Shown here one piece after another: positions 44,105-55,400 of a stretch of 64,000 bases of DNA. The DNA lies in the NCBI GenBank assembly GCA_023078685.1, contig JALGAS010000006.1, forward strand, positions 2,976,001 to 3,040,000, given 5' to 3'. The notes under the pieces are model-generated. The model was not told the DNA's origin. It was given only the letters and a program-made list of their open reading frames with translations, and did not search any database. Position numbers and translations under genes: made by a program. Origin of the DNA: Neopestalotiopsis rosae (lineage: Eukaryota; Ascomycota; Sordariomycetes; Amphisphaeriales; Sporocadaceae). Positions within the stretch are counted from its first letter, which is position 1, and each line of letters begins with the position of its first letter.

Positions 44105-46369
44105 ATGAGCGAGACGACAACTAGTCCCAGGTTCGACGCATGGTCAAATTCCAATGAAACAAGAAAATCTCCAGTTCAGACACAACGACCGCAGAAGAGG
44201 AAAAGGACAGAATCCGAAGACCATGTTACCAGGGAATTCGGGCTGATGAGGAACGGTGGCAAGAAGGGCTTACCTCGCTTCATCGGCAGCGGCAGTGGGA
44301 TTTACTTTATACGCACCGTATACGATATATTGTCGCGAAATGCACGCCCAGTGGACAAGAACAATGTTCGAGGCGATCTTGTCCCTGGCGAGGAAGACGA
44401 ACTTGTGGAACCCGAGCAGATTGAAACTCCCGCCACTCGTTCCCGTGCTCCGTTCTGGCGGCCAGACGAGGTCATTGAGGACACGGCGCGAGGGGCACCA
44501 ATGGCAGACTTTGATCACTTGGTACAATGGACCAAGAGCTATTTCGAGAATTGGCATCCAGCTTACCCGTTTCTACATGGACCCGAAGTTCTGCAAACAT
44601 TTGAGCGAGTCGCATCCGTCGGCATCTCCAACATCAGCGAGGCAGATGCAACCATAGTCCGATCAATGATATCAATATCCCTGGCCGACTCTCGACAACT
44701 AGGTGGCCACCAATCTGCGATCCCCAACAGTCTCGTGTTCCTCAACTCTGGGCACATTGCTTCGAGCGTAGTCTTTGCGCTTGGGTGCCCGGCCTCACTC
44801 AAGAGCCTACAAGCGGTGTTGTGTGCTCAGCTCTTCCTAGTATCTATGCTAAGATACAACATGGCATCTAGACTTGGCGGCATTATTGTTAGAATGTCAT
44901 TTCATCTTGGTCTTCACCGATGCCCTGTCCGGTATTCCAACTTCAGCACTCACGAAGCGGCCATGCGAAAGCGGATATGGTGGTCATTATACGGCCTAGA
45001 AAGGATCGTCTGTCAGTCTCTTGGTCATCCACTAGCTATAGTTGATGACGACTGCGATGTTTGTCTTCCTTCAGACGAAATGCACAACGATACTTTAGCA
45101 GACGGCTCAGCAGAAGGTGAATCATGACACCTCGTCAACTATGTGATGATTCAAGTGACAAGTGACTAACGCCCTTAAATAGCCAAGCCCCTCTTATTCA
45201 TGACACTCATTGCAAAGCATGCTCGTCTCCGCGGACTCATTCTCGAGCTGCGAAATAAATCCATCGCCGCTCGTCACGATACCGTGGATCGAGCCTTGCA
45301 TGTCCAGTCTGAGCTCGCAAAGTGGGCCAACGAAGTCCAGGAAAAAAGTGAAGCTCGACTAGAATTCGAAGACGAGAGTAGCGATTCGTCAAGCTCACTC
45401 AAGTTGTCTCCCTTCCAAGGAGCCCTTCTGATGATCAAATACCACGAATCGATCATCAACCTGAATCGACCTCTCTTGGCCTCCAATGTCAAGTCGCCTG
45501 CCTCGCGGGCAGCTTTACAAGCATGCATCAGTGCGGCAAGAGCATTGATCGACGCCATAATTTCCAATGACCCTCGGCAAAGAGGAGGCTCTGGTCAAAA
45601 TGTTCTACTATATCCATCAATGACTTGGTCCGTCTGGATGGGGTGTTTCGTCCTCACGTATGCCGCTCTAGAAGGGGAGACGACGCTGGCCTCGGCGCAA
45701 AAGTGAGTTCTCGCAGTTGAAACCAAGTATGACCATGCTAATCGACGTTGTTTCTTCTTCAGATATGCAAGGAAGGCATTATATATCCTTAAGCAGCTTG
45801 CGGCTAGGGGTACCGCGTGGCCCGAATCATGCGCGCGTGGAGTAGAGCATCTGGTTTCTGCCCTCCAGAGAAAACAAGACGAAGGGTATGAAGCGATTCA
45901 AGAGTCTCCAATCAGTCCGACGAATAGCAATGGGCAGCAGACACGAGAGTCATTCACTCGTCCATATGCTTCACTCAATGGCTCCAATACAGACTCGCAA
46001 AGTCAAATTCCGTCAGAGACAACCGGCAGAACCCCGAATTTGCCTACCACGCCGACAACCAGTCAGGATGGACGTCGCCCATCCCAAGTTGCATCAATGA
46101 ATGGACTAGCATCTCTCCCGCCGGATCGAGCCGGCATCGTTTCCTCTAAGAAACCGTTCTCGCCTAGCGATATGTATGAGTTACAGTCTCGTGGTGCACT
46201 AGGGACGGCGCAGTTCACTTCAGCTCAAACCCCAATGCCCGTTTCCGAGATGCTGCCTACAGTGGACATGTATAGCCACGAGTGGTTTGATCCTCTTGGT
46301 CCATTGGACTTTTCCAATTTTGCGCAAATTGGGATGACAGACTCAACACTAGGTTTTGGCTATTCATGA
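44105..46369 (+). CDS. Fungal-trans domain regulator lacking a zinc cluster
   Basis: Three-exon model join(44105..45116,45183..45702,45763..46369), 712 aa. Intron 1 has a TGACTAAC branch site. The N-terminus holds a basic, NLS-like KRKR (residues 31-34) but no cysteine cluster. LPRFIGSGSGIYFIRTVY (about 56-73) and FENWHPAYPFLHGPEVL (about 147-163) begin the fungal-specific regulatory domain, which continues through LGGIIVRMSFHLGLHR and RIWWSLYGLERIVCQSLGHPLAI. A C-terminal Ser/Thr/Pro/Gln-rich tail follows, with a short acidic-aromatic end that could activate transcription. The family acts in the nucleus. Without a zinc cluster it may bind DNA only through a partner, or a distant 5' exon has been missed. 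Confidence 0.85.
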
Positions 46370-46586
46370 AGCAGATTCTCAACAACCTCACCTTGTATTC
46401 AAGATTTTCGACTCACATCTTGACCAAAAATACAGCTTTGAATACCGCACCAAGTTCATTTTATGCCAAAGTCACGTATGCTGGTATCTGGCAAAAGTAA
46501 CTTATTTTACGTGTATTTTATTGAGTTTACTGAACTTTGAGGCTTGCTGGTTTTTGTACTTGCTACATGATTTCATGGTCAGACTT

Positions 46587-47759
46587 CTATTTGCTCTTGC
46601 CGTAAGAGCTCTTGATCTCTTCAATGACGGCGTTTGTCACATCAACCGTCTTTGCCTTGCCGCCCAAGTCAGCAGTGACAATACCCTTCTCACATACCCG
46701 CTCGGTGGCGTCCAGAAGCTTCTTGGCTGCATCCGCCTCACCCAGCCACTCGAGCATCTCGGCGCTCGTCCAGAAGGTCGCCACGGGGTTGGCTACACCC
46801 TTGCCCGTAATGTCGAAAGCCGATCCGTGGATGGGCTCGAACATGCTGGGGTTCTGGTGAGTGGGGTCCAAGTTGGAGGTGGGAGCGATACCAATCGAGC
46901 CGGCCAGGGCAGCGGCCAGGTCAGACAGGATATCAGCGTGCAGGTTGGTGGCGACAATGGTGTCGAGGGACTGGGGCTGGAGGACCATGCGGCACGTCAT
47001 GGCGTCGACGAGCATCTTGTCCTGGGTGACGTCGGGGAAGTCCTTGGCGACCTCAGCGGCGACCTCGTCCCAGAGCACCATACCGTTGCGCTGGGCGTTG
47101 CTCTTGGTGACGACGGTCAGCAGCTTGCGTGGGCGCTTCTGGGCCGTCTCAAAGGCGAAGCGAATGATGCGCTCCACGGCGTGGCGGGTGAAGATGGACA
47201 CCTCGGTCGCCGTCTCCCAGGCCTGGCCGCGGTGAGACCGGCCGCCCTGGCCGGCGTACTCGCCCTCGCTGTTCTCGCGGATGATGACCCAGTCCAGGTC
47301 GCCCGGCGCGCAGTTGCGCAGGGGCGACTGCGTGCCGCGGAAGACCTTGGTGGGCCGCACGTTGGCGTATTGCTGGAAGGGCTGGCAAATGGCCAGTCTG
47401 AGACCCCAGAGGGAAATGTGGTCGGGAACGTCTGAGAGACAATGTTAGAATAATCAAGTCTTAAAGTGCTTTGACTATGGTTATGAAGGATACTTACCAG
47501 GTGCGCCTACAGCGCCGAAAAGAATGGCATCGTGCTTCTTCAATTGGTCGAGACCGCCATCGGGAATGTACTTGCCCGTCTTCTTGAATGTTTCAGACGA
47601 CCAGTCGTAGTGAGTAAAGTCGATGTCAAAAGATCCCAAGGTTTCCGAGAGGGTCTTCAAGACGGCAATGGCAGCGTCCACGACCTCCGGGCCGATACCG
47701 TCGGCCGGGATGGAGGCAATGCTGTAAGACTTGGAAGCTGTGAGAGCCGAGGGCGACAT
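46587..47759 (-). CDS. Tartrate/D-malate/isopropylmalate-type dehydrogenase
   Basis: Model complement(join(46587..47431,47498..47759)), 368 aa; one 66-nt intron (GTAAGT/CAG with CTAAC). Beta-decarboxylating dehydrogenase fold: SIPADGIGPEVV near the N-terminus, AILFGAVGAPG, LDWVIIRENSEGEYAGQGG, TKSNAQRNGMVLWDEV, a VDAMTCRMVLQPQSLDTIVATNLHADILSD segment with the metal-binding Asp residues, and EPIHGSAFDITGKGVANPVA. The ENSEGEYAGQGG loop and overall pattern fit the tartrate dehydrogenase/D-malate dehydrogenase branch more than LeuB proper. It is NAD- and divalent-metal-dependent. No mitochondrial leader is obvious. It starts 1.6 kb from the divergent S33 gene. Confidence 0.9.
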
Positions 47760-47997
47760 GATTAAATTTGTTTTGTTTTGTGTGACGAAAAGATGATATA
47801 AGTGTCAAGATAAGGACGATGTTGATTGGTGCCCTGATTGGGAGATACCTTCTTGATCGCTTTTTTAAGGTTTTGAATAACAACTCAATGCTCGAAATGG
47901 TCCATTCGTTCAAATCTCCAAGATCTTTCAAGATCTTGATATAAACCCATAGCCCATTCGCCTTCCCCCGACTTTCGGGTGGGGGAGGGGGGTAAGG

Positions 47998-48017
47998 CCG
48001 GACTTGACTAAGTCCGG
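47998..48017. repeat. Palindrome CCGGACTT-N4-AAGTCCGG
   Basis: Perfect 8-bp arms separated by GACT. It lies 239 bp upstream of the dehydrogenase ATG. CCG/CGG half-sites are typical targets of Zn2Cys6 dimers. Confidence 0.75.
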
Positions 48018-48053
48018 GGCACTGTCCAGGACTTGTTTTGCCCGCTCTAGACT

Positions 48054-48076
48054 CCCCGGACAGCGTTTGTCCGGGG
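48054..48076. repeat. Palindrome CCCCGGACA-N5-TGTCCGGGG
   Basis: Perfect 9-bp arms with loop GCGTT. The element GTCCGGGGCA at its right arm also occurs at 48012-48021, in the neighbouring palindrome. Confidence 0.75.
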
Positions 48077-48914
48077 CATCAAATTCCAGGCCCTATTTTC
48101 CTGTCGGTCGATGGTGCCGGCAGTTGTTGCGTCATGGAGAGACATGACACCGCGTGAATTTAATTCATGTCTGTCTGTACACACTCTTCCTCAACCATTA
48201 CTTTGTAATCGTAAGCGCAAAAGTGCCTCTACAGTTATCGGTAAACCGTGGCACCTATGTACGCTTGGCTTTGAAGAAGAAGAAGAGACACCAGCTCATT
48301 CTGTCAATCAAAGAGCCAGGACATTGGTGTTGAATCCCAGCTGCCACGAGCATTAGGTGCTGTGAGACCTCATTTGGTCAGGCCAACGACAAATTCTCAA
48401 TACCTGCGACATGACTTACATCCTCAATCATCACTTAGGCGCACGAGTCGAACAGGCACCTGGCTGGTAGGACGTGCTGACAGAGGCATCAAAAGGCTTG
48501 CTTCTCTGCGTATCGAGCATGAAGAACTGCGTAGGCCCTCAGAATCTCTAGGCTGACTGACTGTTGTGAAGCTGCGACATAGCTTATAGACTCAACATTG
48601 TCAATTGACAGGATCATTTGAAACCAGACTGGGCATTCCCAGTGATTTCCCCCTTTCTATTGGAGCGATTGCGCTCAAGCGCAAAATATCGCAGGTCTTC
48701 CCATTGCTATTTCACTTCATGAAGACAATGGACATGTGCGTCATTCTAGAGTGCAGTAACCTGTGCAGTAAAGATCCAGGGCTCTCAGCATCTTTTCACT
48801 GTACCAATATCCGCCCCCACTACTACAGTATGCCCATCAGACGGAAGAGCCTCATATTCACTGCAATTTAGCGTCATTCACTGAATTTAGGGACGTACAC
48901 CTGAAGTTGACTAC

Positions 48915-49028
48915 TGTAGCACTGGCCAATAGCACTGGCTGCCACGGACGTAGCACTGTCGAGAATTCAATGTAGCACCTGTCATGGATGACTCTTACTG
49001 TAAGTTGCCAATAGCACTGGCTGCCACG
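48915..49028. repeat. TAGCAC motif cluster with a 22-bp direct repeat
   Basis: Five TAGCAC copies (near 48916, 48930, 48951, 48973 and 49012) sit within about 100 bp. A 22-bp unit beginning GCCAATAGCACTGG is repeated exactly at 48925-48946 and 49007-49028. Confidence 0.7.
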
Positions 49029-49347
49029 AGCTTCAGCTTCAACTTGAGTTCGGAAGGGAACCGAACAGGACCTGCCTGTTTCGGACAGCTAAGTCAGCTC
49101 TAGGCGAGTGCCATCAGGGTTCATAGTGCTCAAGGTGCATCGCGGTTACGAAACCAGCAGACGCACCTCAGCGGCACGTATTCTCATGTTGTCGTAATTG
49201 ATCCCCGCGGCCACACCAGCTATAGCTGCTGCCTGCCTGAGGTCTGCATTAACACAACGCATTTGAGGGGTCATTATCTTTCATCATCTTCGTAACACAC
49301 ATTTTCTCTTCCTTCCGGGCACTCACAATTGGGGAAGAGCTATCATC

Positions 49348-51390
49348 ATGGGGAGATTCGGACCGCAAAGCATAGCTCCACGGCTTACCATGCCGGGGTC
49401 GCATGTCTCCTCGTCGTCCAAAGCGTCCAAGGCTATGATAGCAGCCGTCATCGTCTACGGCGCTTTCGCAACTTTCCGCCAGGCGCCGTGGCACTTTGGC
49501 GTCCCATCCGATGATGCTAGGCTGCCAAACGCGGGCAGCAAATCACCGTACGGATCGTTCCCGGTGGCTGGTGAACCGTTCCATTTCATCCCGTGCACGA
49601 GTGCCAGTCTTCCACCGCCGCTGGAAGACGAGCACCCGCACGACAGTTGGTCGTCATTGTTTGATCCCAACCCCGAGCACTGGAGTTGGGGAGCAGCAGA
49701 GGCGACAAGTGAGGCGGCCCATGATGCCGAGGATCCCTTTGCTGGGCGGGGTATCTACCTCTGCGGCTGGCTCGATGTGCCGATGGACTACACCAACACG
49801 TCGGATCACCGCATCAACCGCCTTGCTGTCACCAAATATCAGGTCTCTGGTTTGGCACGCACAGGCGTGGTCTCCAAGAACCCGAGAGCTGGAAAAAAGA
49901 GCGCGCGGACCTTGGTCGTGGAGCCAGGTGGCCCGGGTGGGAGCGGTACCGGGTTGGTGTGGCGAGCCGCCGAGGTGGACGGAGAGCGCTTCACGGATGG
50001 AAAGCTTGATATCTTGGGATGGGACCCTCGTGGCGTCAATATTTCCCTCCCGTCTATTTCGTGTTTTCCATATGATGCCGATCGGGACCGTTGGTCATTG
50101 CGACAGAGTCAGGCCCGCGAGACCTCACCATCGCCACGCGCACAGCTCGAATTTACCGACGCGCTCTGGGAGTCTATTTTCCGCGGCTGCTGGGAGCGCT
50201 TCGGTGATCTGGGACGCTTCATGGGCACTTCATTTGTCGCGCGGGACCTGGAAGAGATCCGCAAGGCCTTGGATGAGGACGAGCTTACCGGCTATCTCGT
50301 GAGCTACGGCACGGGCATTGGGCAGACATATGCCAACATGTTTCCCGATAGCGTCGGTCGCATCATCCTGGATGGCACCGAGTACGTTCGCGACCATCGC
50401 CTTCTCGGCGGATTCGGTTGGACGGCGCTCGACAATGGTACCGATGCATGGCACGACGGATTTCTAGGCGAATGTGTCAATGCCGGGCCAGATTATTGTG
50501 CCCTCGCTCAGCCCAAGGACAAGAAGCCTGTAACATTAGGCAGCCTCCAAGAAAGGATGCAAAAACTGCTTGAAAAGATCATTGAGCGCCCGATCCCAGG
50601 CTATACAAAGACAAGTGGGCCTATGCTCGTCACATATTCTAGATTGGTCGATGCTCTGTACGGGTCCATGTACAATGCCAATTCTTGGCCAGCAACCGCA
50701 AAGATGCTTTTTGAACTCGAGGCAGGCAATTCTACACTGGCGGCAGAGTTTCTTCAAAGCTGGGAGTACGATCCAACCAAACCGTGCCCGCTGGCTCCGG
50801 CCATACCACAATCGGATGAGCTAGGAATGGTCGTGATCTGCGCGGATTCTTGGGATGCGCCCATGCCGGATGGCCTTGATTGGTGGCTGGATCTTTGGGA
50901 AGATATGACCAACAAATCCTGGATTGCTGGCAATTCTCGCTTCTACGACGTCTTCCCGTGTCGCCATTTCGCGGACTACTGGCCCAAGCCCGCCGAGGCG
51001 TACCGTGGTGATCTGAACCACACGCTCAAGAATCCCGTGCTGCTCATTGCCGAGACGTACGATCCTGCAACGCCGCTGAGAAACGGCCGCCGGTTACTCC
51101 ACGAGATGGGCGACAATGCCAGGCTAATTGCGCATCACGGCTATGGCCACTCATCTCGTGACAGGTCTAATTGTACCGACTCCATTGCCAAAGCCTTTAT
51201 CCTGAACGGTACTGTTCCCAAGGATTCCGAGACACAATGCTATGCCAATGAGAAGCCCTATTTGTACGGCGTCAAATCTAACGAAAAGGCATTGTCGAGC
51301 GCAGGCTCGGTAACCCAAGAGCCGTGGGACCCTGTCGCGGACTGGCGTGAGCATCAAAAGATGATGCAGACTTTTGGAAGACGAATGTGA
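49348..51390 (+). CDS. S33/TAP-like alpha/beta hydrolase (peptidase-type), membrane-anchored or secreted
   Basis: Intronless, 680 aa. A hydrophobic segment at about residues 29-43 follows a 28-residue N-terminus with Lys/Arg, so it is probably a signal anchor rather than a cleaved signal. Core: LCGWLDVPMDYTN, VEPGGPGGSGTG (oxyanion region), ILGWDPRGVN, and the nucleophile strand YLVSYGTGIGQTYANMFPD, where Ser follows Val. A C-terminal TAP-like domain carries NPVLLIAETYDPATPL (catalytic Asp) and HHGYGHSS (His). The family contains tripeptidyl and proline-type aminopeptidases that remove N-terminal peptides. Ten or more Cys and several sequons suggest an extracytoplasmic catalytic part. Substrate is inferred only at family level. 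Confidence 0.88.
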   Translation: MGRFGPQSIAPRLTMPGSHVSSSSKASKAMIAAVIVYGAFATFRQAPWHFGVPSDDARLPNAGSKSPYGSFPVAGEPFHFIPCTSASLPPPLEDEHPHDSWSSLFDPNPEHWSWGAAEATSEAAHDAEDPFAGRGIYLCGWLDVPMDYTNTSDHRINRLAVTKYQVSGLARTGVVSKNPRAGKKSARTLVVEPGGPGGSGTGLVWRAAEVDGERFTDGKLDILGWDPRGVNISLPSISCFPYDADRDRWSLRQSQARETSPSPRAQLEFTDALWESIFRGCWERFGDLGRFMGTSFVARDLEEIRKALDEDELTGYLVSYGTGIGQTYANMFPDSVGRIILDGTEYVRDHRLLGGFGWTALDNGTDAWHDGFLGECVNAGPDYCALAQPKDKKPVTLGSLQERMQKLLEKIIERPIPGYTKTSGPMLVTYSRLVDALYGSMYNANSWPATAKMLFELEAGNSTLAAEFLQSWEYDPTKPCPLAPAIPQSDELGMVVICADSWDAPMPDGLDWWLDLWEDMTNKSWIAGNSRFYDVFPCRHFADYWPKPAEAYRGDLNHTLKNPVLLIAETYDPATPLRNGRRLLHEMGDNARLIAHHGYGHSSRDRSNCTDSIAKAFILNGTVPKDSETQCYANEKPYLYGVKSNEKALSSAGSVTQEPWDPVADWREHQKMMQTFGRRM

Positions 51391-52031
51391 TGGATATGAA
51401 CGATATTTATACACTGAATTCATACCTGGTCGTACAATAGGAATCAAAGTCATAATAAAAATTGCCAGATATTTTGACAAAAGACTTCCGAACTAGTTTA
51501 GCATTGACTTATGCATCAGCTATTTCATGATCACGAGAAACATCACGATTCCAAAGAGAAGGGGCAAAATCATTTCAAAACACCAATATTTCGCATTAAT
51601 TATCCAAAAGGTCTGTCTGAAGTTTCAAATGGATGGTTGCAGGCGCAGAAAGAGTTGAGGCTGGAGAGTAGATTAAGCCTTTTGTTGACAACTCATTTGC
51701 GCGGCCCGTGACACTGTTTCCCCTTATTCGACCAGGAGAGATATATCCGGGCTTTGCTTGAAAGATTGCTGCAATAGTTTCCAATCCGTTGCTTTTTTTT
51801 TGATTTTCTCGTTACCGAACCAAAGCCGAATTAAGAGACGCGATCGCGAAGGAAAAGGACTGTAGGAGGCGATTAAGAGCCGAGGAAGGAATCACCTCGG
51901 ATTCGCTCAATCTCTTGATAATGAGGCGGCTGTTCTTCGTGGCCCAGTGAGCGTAGAAGTCAGGTCGATTGTGCCTCTCGCAACATCCTTATCCCCTCAC
52001 GATTTTCCATTGTGCGTGTTCTTTAATCCGT
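51391..52031. other. Convergent intergenic region
   Basis: About 0.64 kb between the ends of the S33 gene and the secreted repeat protein gene. No gene is seen. Confidence 0.45.
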
Positions 52032-52420
52032 CTAGTTGGCGCAGTTGGCAGCAGCCGCAGCAGTGTTGGCGTTGGCATTGGCAGCGTTGGCAGCGTTGCC
52101 GCCACCGGTGGCACCCTTGTGGTGGCTATACCACACTTTTGTCAGCAATCTGATGGTCATGGAAGAGATCATGGAAGAGATGAGGGTATCTTCTTCAGAT
52201 AAACTTACCGAGCAGTGATGCAAGCGGCATCAGTGGCAGCAGCGGCGGCGGCGGCGTTGGCGGCGTTGGCATTGTTGTTGGCATTGGCGTTGGCGTTGGT
52301 GTTGGCCGCAGCGGCCGCGGCTCCCTTGCCGCCACCACCGGTGGCGCCCTTGTGGTGACGGGGCTCAATGGCGACGGCGCTGACCGAGGCGACGAGAAGG
52401 AGGACAGACCAGAACTTCAT
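52032..52420 (-). CDS. Small secreted Gly/Ala/Asn-rich repeat protein
   Basis: Model complement(join(52032..52125,52209..52420)), 101 aa. A clear signal peptide (MKFWSVLLLVASVSAVA, about residues 1-17) is followed by the ten-residue module RHHKGATGGG at 21-30, then Ala/Asn-rich low-complexity sequence and DAACITA. After the intron the module is repeated exactly at 71-80, followed by another Asn/Ala run and a C-terminal NCAN. The 83-nt intron (GTAAGT/TAG) interrupts the Arg codon that begins copy two. The copies differ at three third-codon positions only, all synonymous. The mature protein has two cysteines. No catalytic domain is visible; a cell-surface or effector-type role is possible but unproven. 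Confidence 0.8.
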
Positions 52421-55400
52421 TTTGGCGGTTTGGTTGGTTTGTTTTTGAAAAAAAAAAAAAGGTAATAAAATATTACTTGTGTTGAAAAGTTGATAGTAAT
52501 GAATGTACTAAGACAAACAGACAGATGGACCAGCCAAAGAATTGAAGTTGCAAGGAGATAATGGAAGAGAAGTGATGAGAATGAACTGATGAGAGAGAGA
52601 AAAAAGAGGTTGATAAAGAAGAAGACTAGACTCTTATATACACAATTGGCAAGTTTCTGATCGAAGAAAATCCAATATGTCAGAGCCGCATATCCAACCC
52701 GCTTAGACAGTGAGTGAGCGACTATAGACGACAGCCATCATCTGAAGCAACGCTATAGGACCAACCACATGGCACAGACCAAACAACATCTTTCATCCCA
52801 TACTCTGACAAGCCAGGTGCCAAGATACGACCAAACATCTATTTCCAGTACGTGATGCCCGTGGAAGGTTTTGGCGACGTCTCACTCTTGGATCTGAGGC
52901 AGATCATCCCATGTCAATATGCGGGCTTTGAGGTTTCAAGCCTGGGCGAGCTGCTGGGGGTGGTTCTTCTGGGGGTCTCTTTGGGGTGCAGGGGCCGGGG
53001 GACTTTAGCGGGTTCGTGAGTGTTGATTGGCCCTATCGGCGCTGGCAGTCCGGGTATAGCGAAGCTTGGTTTGGCGCCAAGCTTTCTGACGCAGGTCCCT
53101 CTGTCCTCTAACCCAGATACACTGCAACCTCTACCTACTGCCTAGGTTAATATTCGCCCGTTCTCTTTGAACTCTTTCTTTCCCCGCAAAGTATTTCGTA
53201 ATACTTTTCCTCGTGATTGGCCTCTTTATTTCCCTCTTCTGTCCTCTCGAAACTTTACCCCGGAATACCCAAAACTACCCTTCCTTTTTGCTTGTTTTGC
53301 GAGCCGCATGCCCGTCACCTTTTTTCTTGACAGGCATCAAGCATACTCTGTGCTACAAGCACCAAGCCGCGATAGTCTCCCAACGCCGAAAGGTGGATCG
53401 CGGTCTTGTCTCATCCAGTGTCATGGGAGCGGAGTTCGAGCAGCGCTCCCAAATGCCGCAACGACAAACGGCTTCTTATTCGCTTCGTCAAACTTAAGAA
53501 TTAGAATAAGCTATATCCCGCCGGAGAACAGGGTTTCGCCCAAGGCTTGATTGCAATGTTGTTTGGCGAGCAGGCTGGGCGCCTCCAGTCGGGGACAGAG
53601 GGATGTGGATATAGTAGGTAGGTAGGTGGAAACTGCCGCCATGATGTAGAGTCTAGATCACATGCATGTCAAGATGGCAATGTCTAGATATTTCTGCACG
53701 AAATTGTATGCTCAGATTCCTATCATTTGGCGATCATGAGTGTAATCTTGCCAATGATGTGACGCTTCCCCGGATCTTCCATTGCCAATGGTAGGTTAAT
53801 GTCCAAGGAATATATGCATTGATAGGCATAAGATCAGAGTCTTAGGTCCAGATCAACTGCTATCAAGACTGTGATCTTCCTTGGTACGCCAAGTAGCTCT
53901 ATAATACACAGTATGTATTCAATGGGAATACCCTCGTGTTTGATAGGCAACATGGTAACATGGCATCGGGCCAATCAAATGAGCCATTATTTTCGTTCCT
54001 CCGTTTTGTGGGGATCTCGTCGCTTCGCTGTCGGACAACACAGGACGCTCGCTTCCTCTACTCTGGAGCAAATCCCGAAAGAAATCCTGCATATCTCCAA
54101 GAGTTTCAATGTCTTTGGAAGCTCCGAGGCATGCCCAATTGAGTACGTTGCATTTCAATGGCGGCTATGCGGCTCTGAAGTTCTACAACGGTCTCTTGAC
54201 CTGCCTAATTGATAGGGAACTGTAAAAGCCTCTTGCGCGCGATTCAAGGCGATATATCGGACTATACAATGGGAACCTTCAATGTTGCTATTCTTGTCAC
54301 CCTGTACTAGGGATTTGCGACCTATCTCTGCAAGACTTGAGATGAACACTGATCACTGGCAAGGCAGAAACGTGACCCTGCACACAAGATGCCTTGAGCT
54401 TTACCAAGTGATACGCCATAGAAATCCTCCCAGTCCAAAATGTTGTCATCTCAAGTTGTTGAAACCATGATCCTCATAATTGGAGTCTTCCTTTGGCCTC
54501 TTATAATACCCAACAAAATACGCGAGGTTTCGCCGTTCCACATTATTGACTTTTCTCAATCGCAAACTCGATTTAGCATCAATGCGACGCTGGACAGGGG
54601 TCTCGGACCCAAGGTGCTAGGCCAACAAGACGAAATGAAACATGATGAATTTTTGCGAGTTACGGTAACCGCGGGCTTGTTTGCTCTCCTTTCTCTCGGC
54701 TGGGAATTGACTCCTTTTTCGTAGATGCGCAATAGACAATCTCCTGCCCGACACATTTCCCCTCTGTGTTCGAATGACCAGCACCGTCTCGTTGATCAAT
54801 CCGCAGCGGAATACTCTTCCCTCCATACAATTTTCCCTCCAGTAGTAGACTTTGCTGTCGCCGTCCATTTTTGCTCTACTGTGCGTTCCTTTAGGACCTT
54901 TAGGAGCGGCAATATCTTGTCCCACTATGTCCCTTTCATAGCTGTGTGCTGCTCAGACAACACAAATGGTTATCTTCATCGATGAGAAATGCAGCCTCAC
55001 TTTCTCCTCTGAGCTGCCTCGCTGCTTGACGAATGGAAGAGGGACAGTACAAGCACCAAACCCGCCTCGAAGATGCGTTTCTCCTTCCCCTCCTCCAAGA
55101 TGTAGCGCAATAATCATTGGTGAAATGTTGTGCTGACATGACGAGATGTGCATATATCATCTCATCCCGACGTACCAGGAAATGCAGCAGTGAGGCACCG
55201 TATGCATTCTACACCTTGGCGACGGGTTCCAATCTGACAAAAATGTGTGGCCGTTGGCGGGCATCATCGCCTCTTTCGCATTGCCCGTTGTCATCCCGCC
55301 TCTCGAGTACAGATCCGGATATGCCACTTGTGGCCAAGACGATGAAGGTAGTCATCTCCGAACAGGAGGGGAGAGGGGATCGGATATCGTCTGCTGCTTC

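Larger units (their letters stand above)
47760..49347. other. Divergent intergenic region with palindromes and an iterated motif
   Basis: About 1.6 kb. Near the dehydrogenase start lie two perfect CCGG-type palindromes (47998-48076). Nearer the S33 gene lies a 22-bp direct repeat (48925-48946, 49007-49028) within a cluster of five TAGCAC motifs. No gene is supported. Confidence 0.55.

Noticed and set aside
46356..47435. 359-codon plus-strand ORF
   Set aside because: Antisense of the tartrate/malate-type dehydrogenase and full of mirror-frame Val/Gly/Leu; no independent motif.
53167..53550. 127-codon plus-strand ORF in the large gap
   Set aside because: No domain, no signal peptide, irregular codon use; not enough to call a gene.
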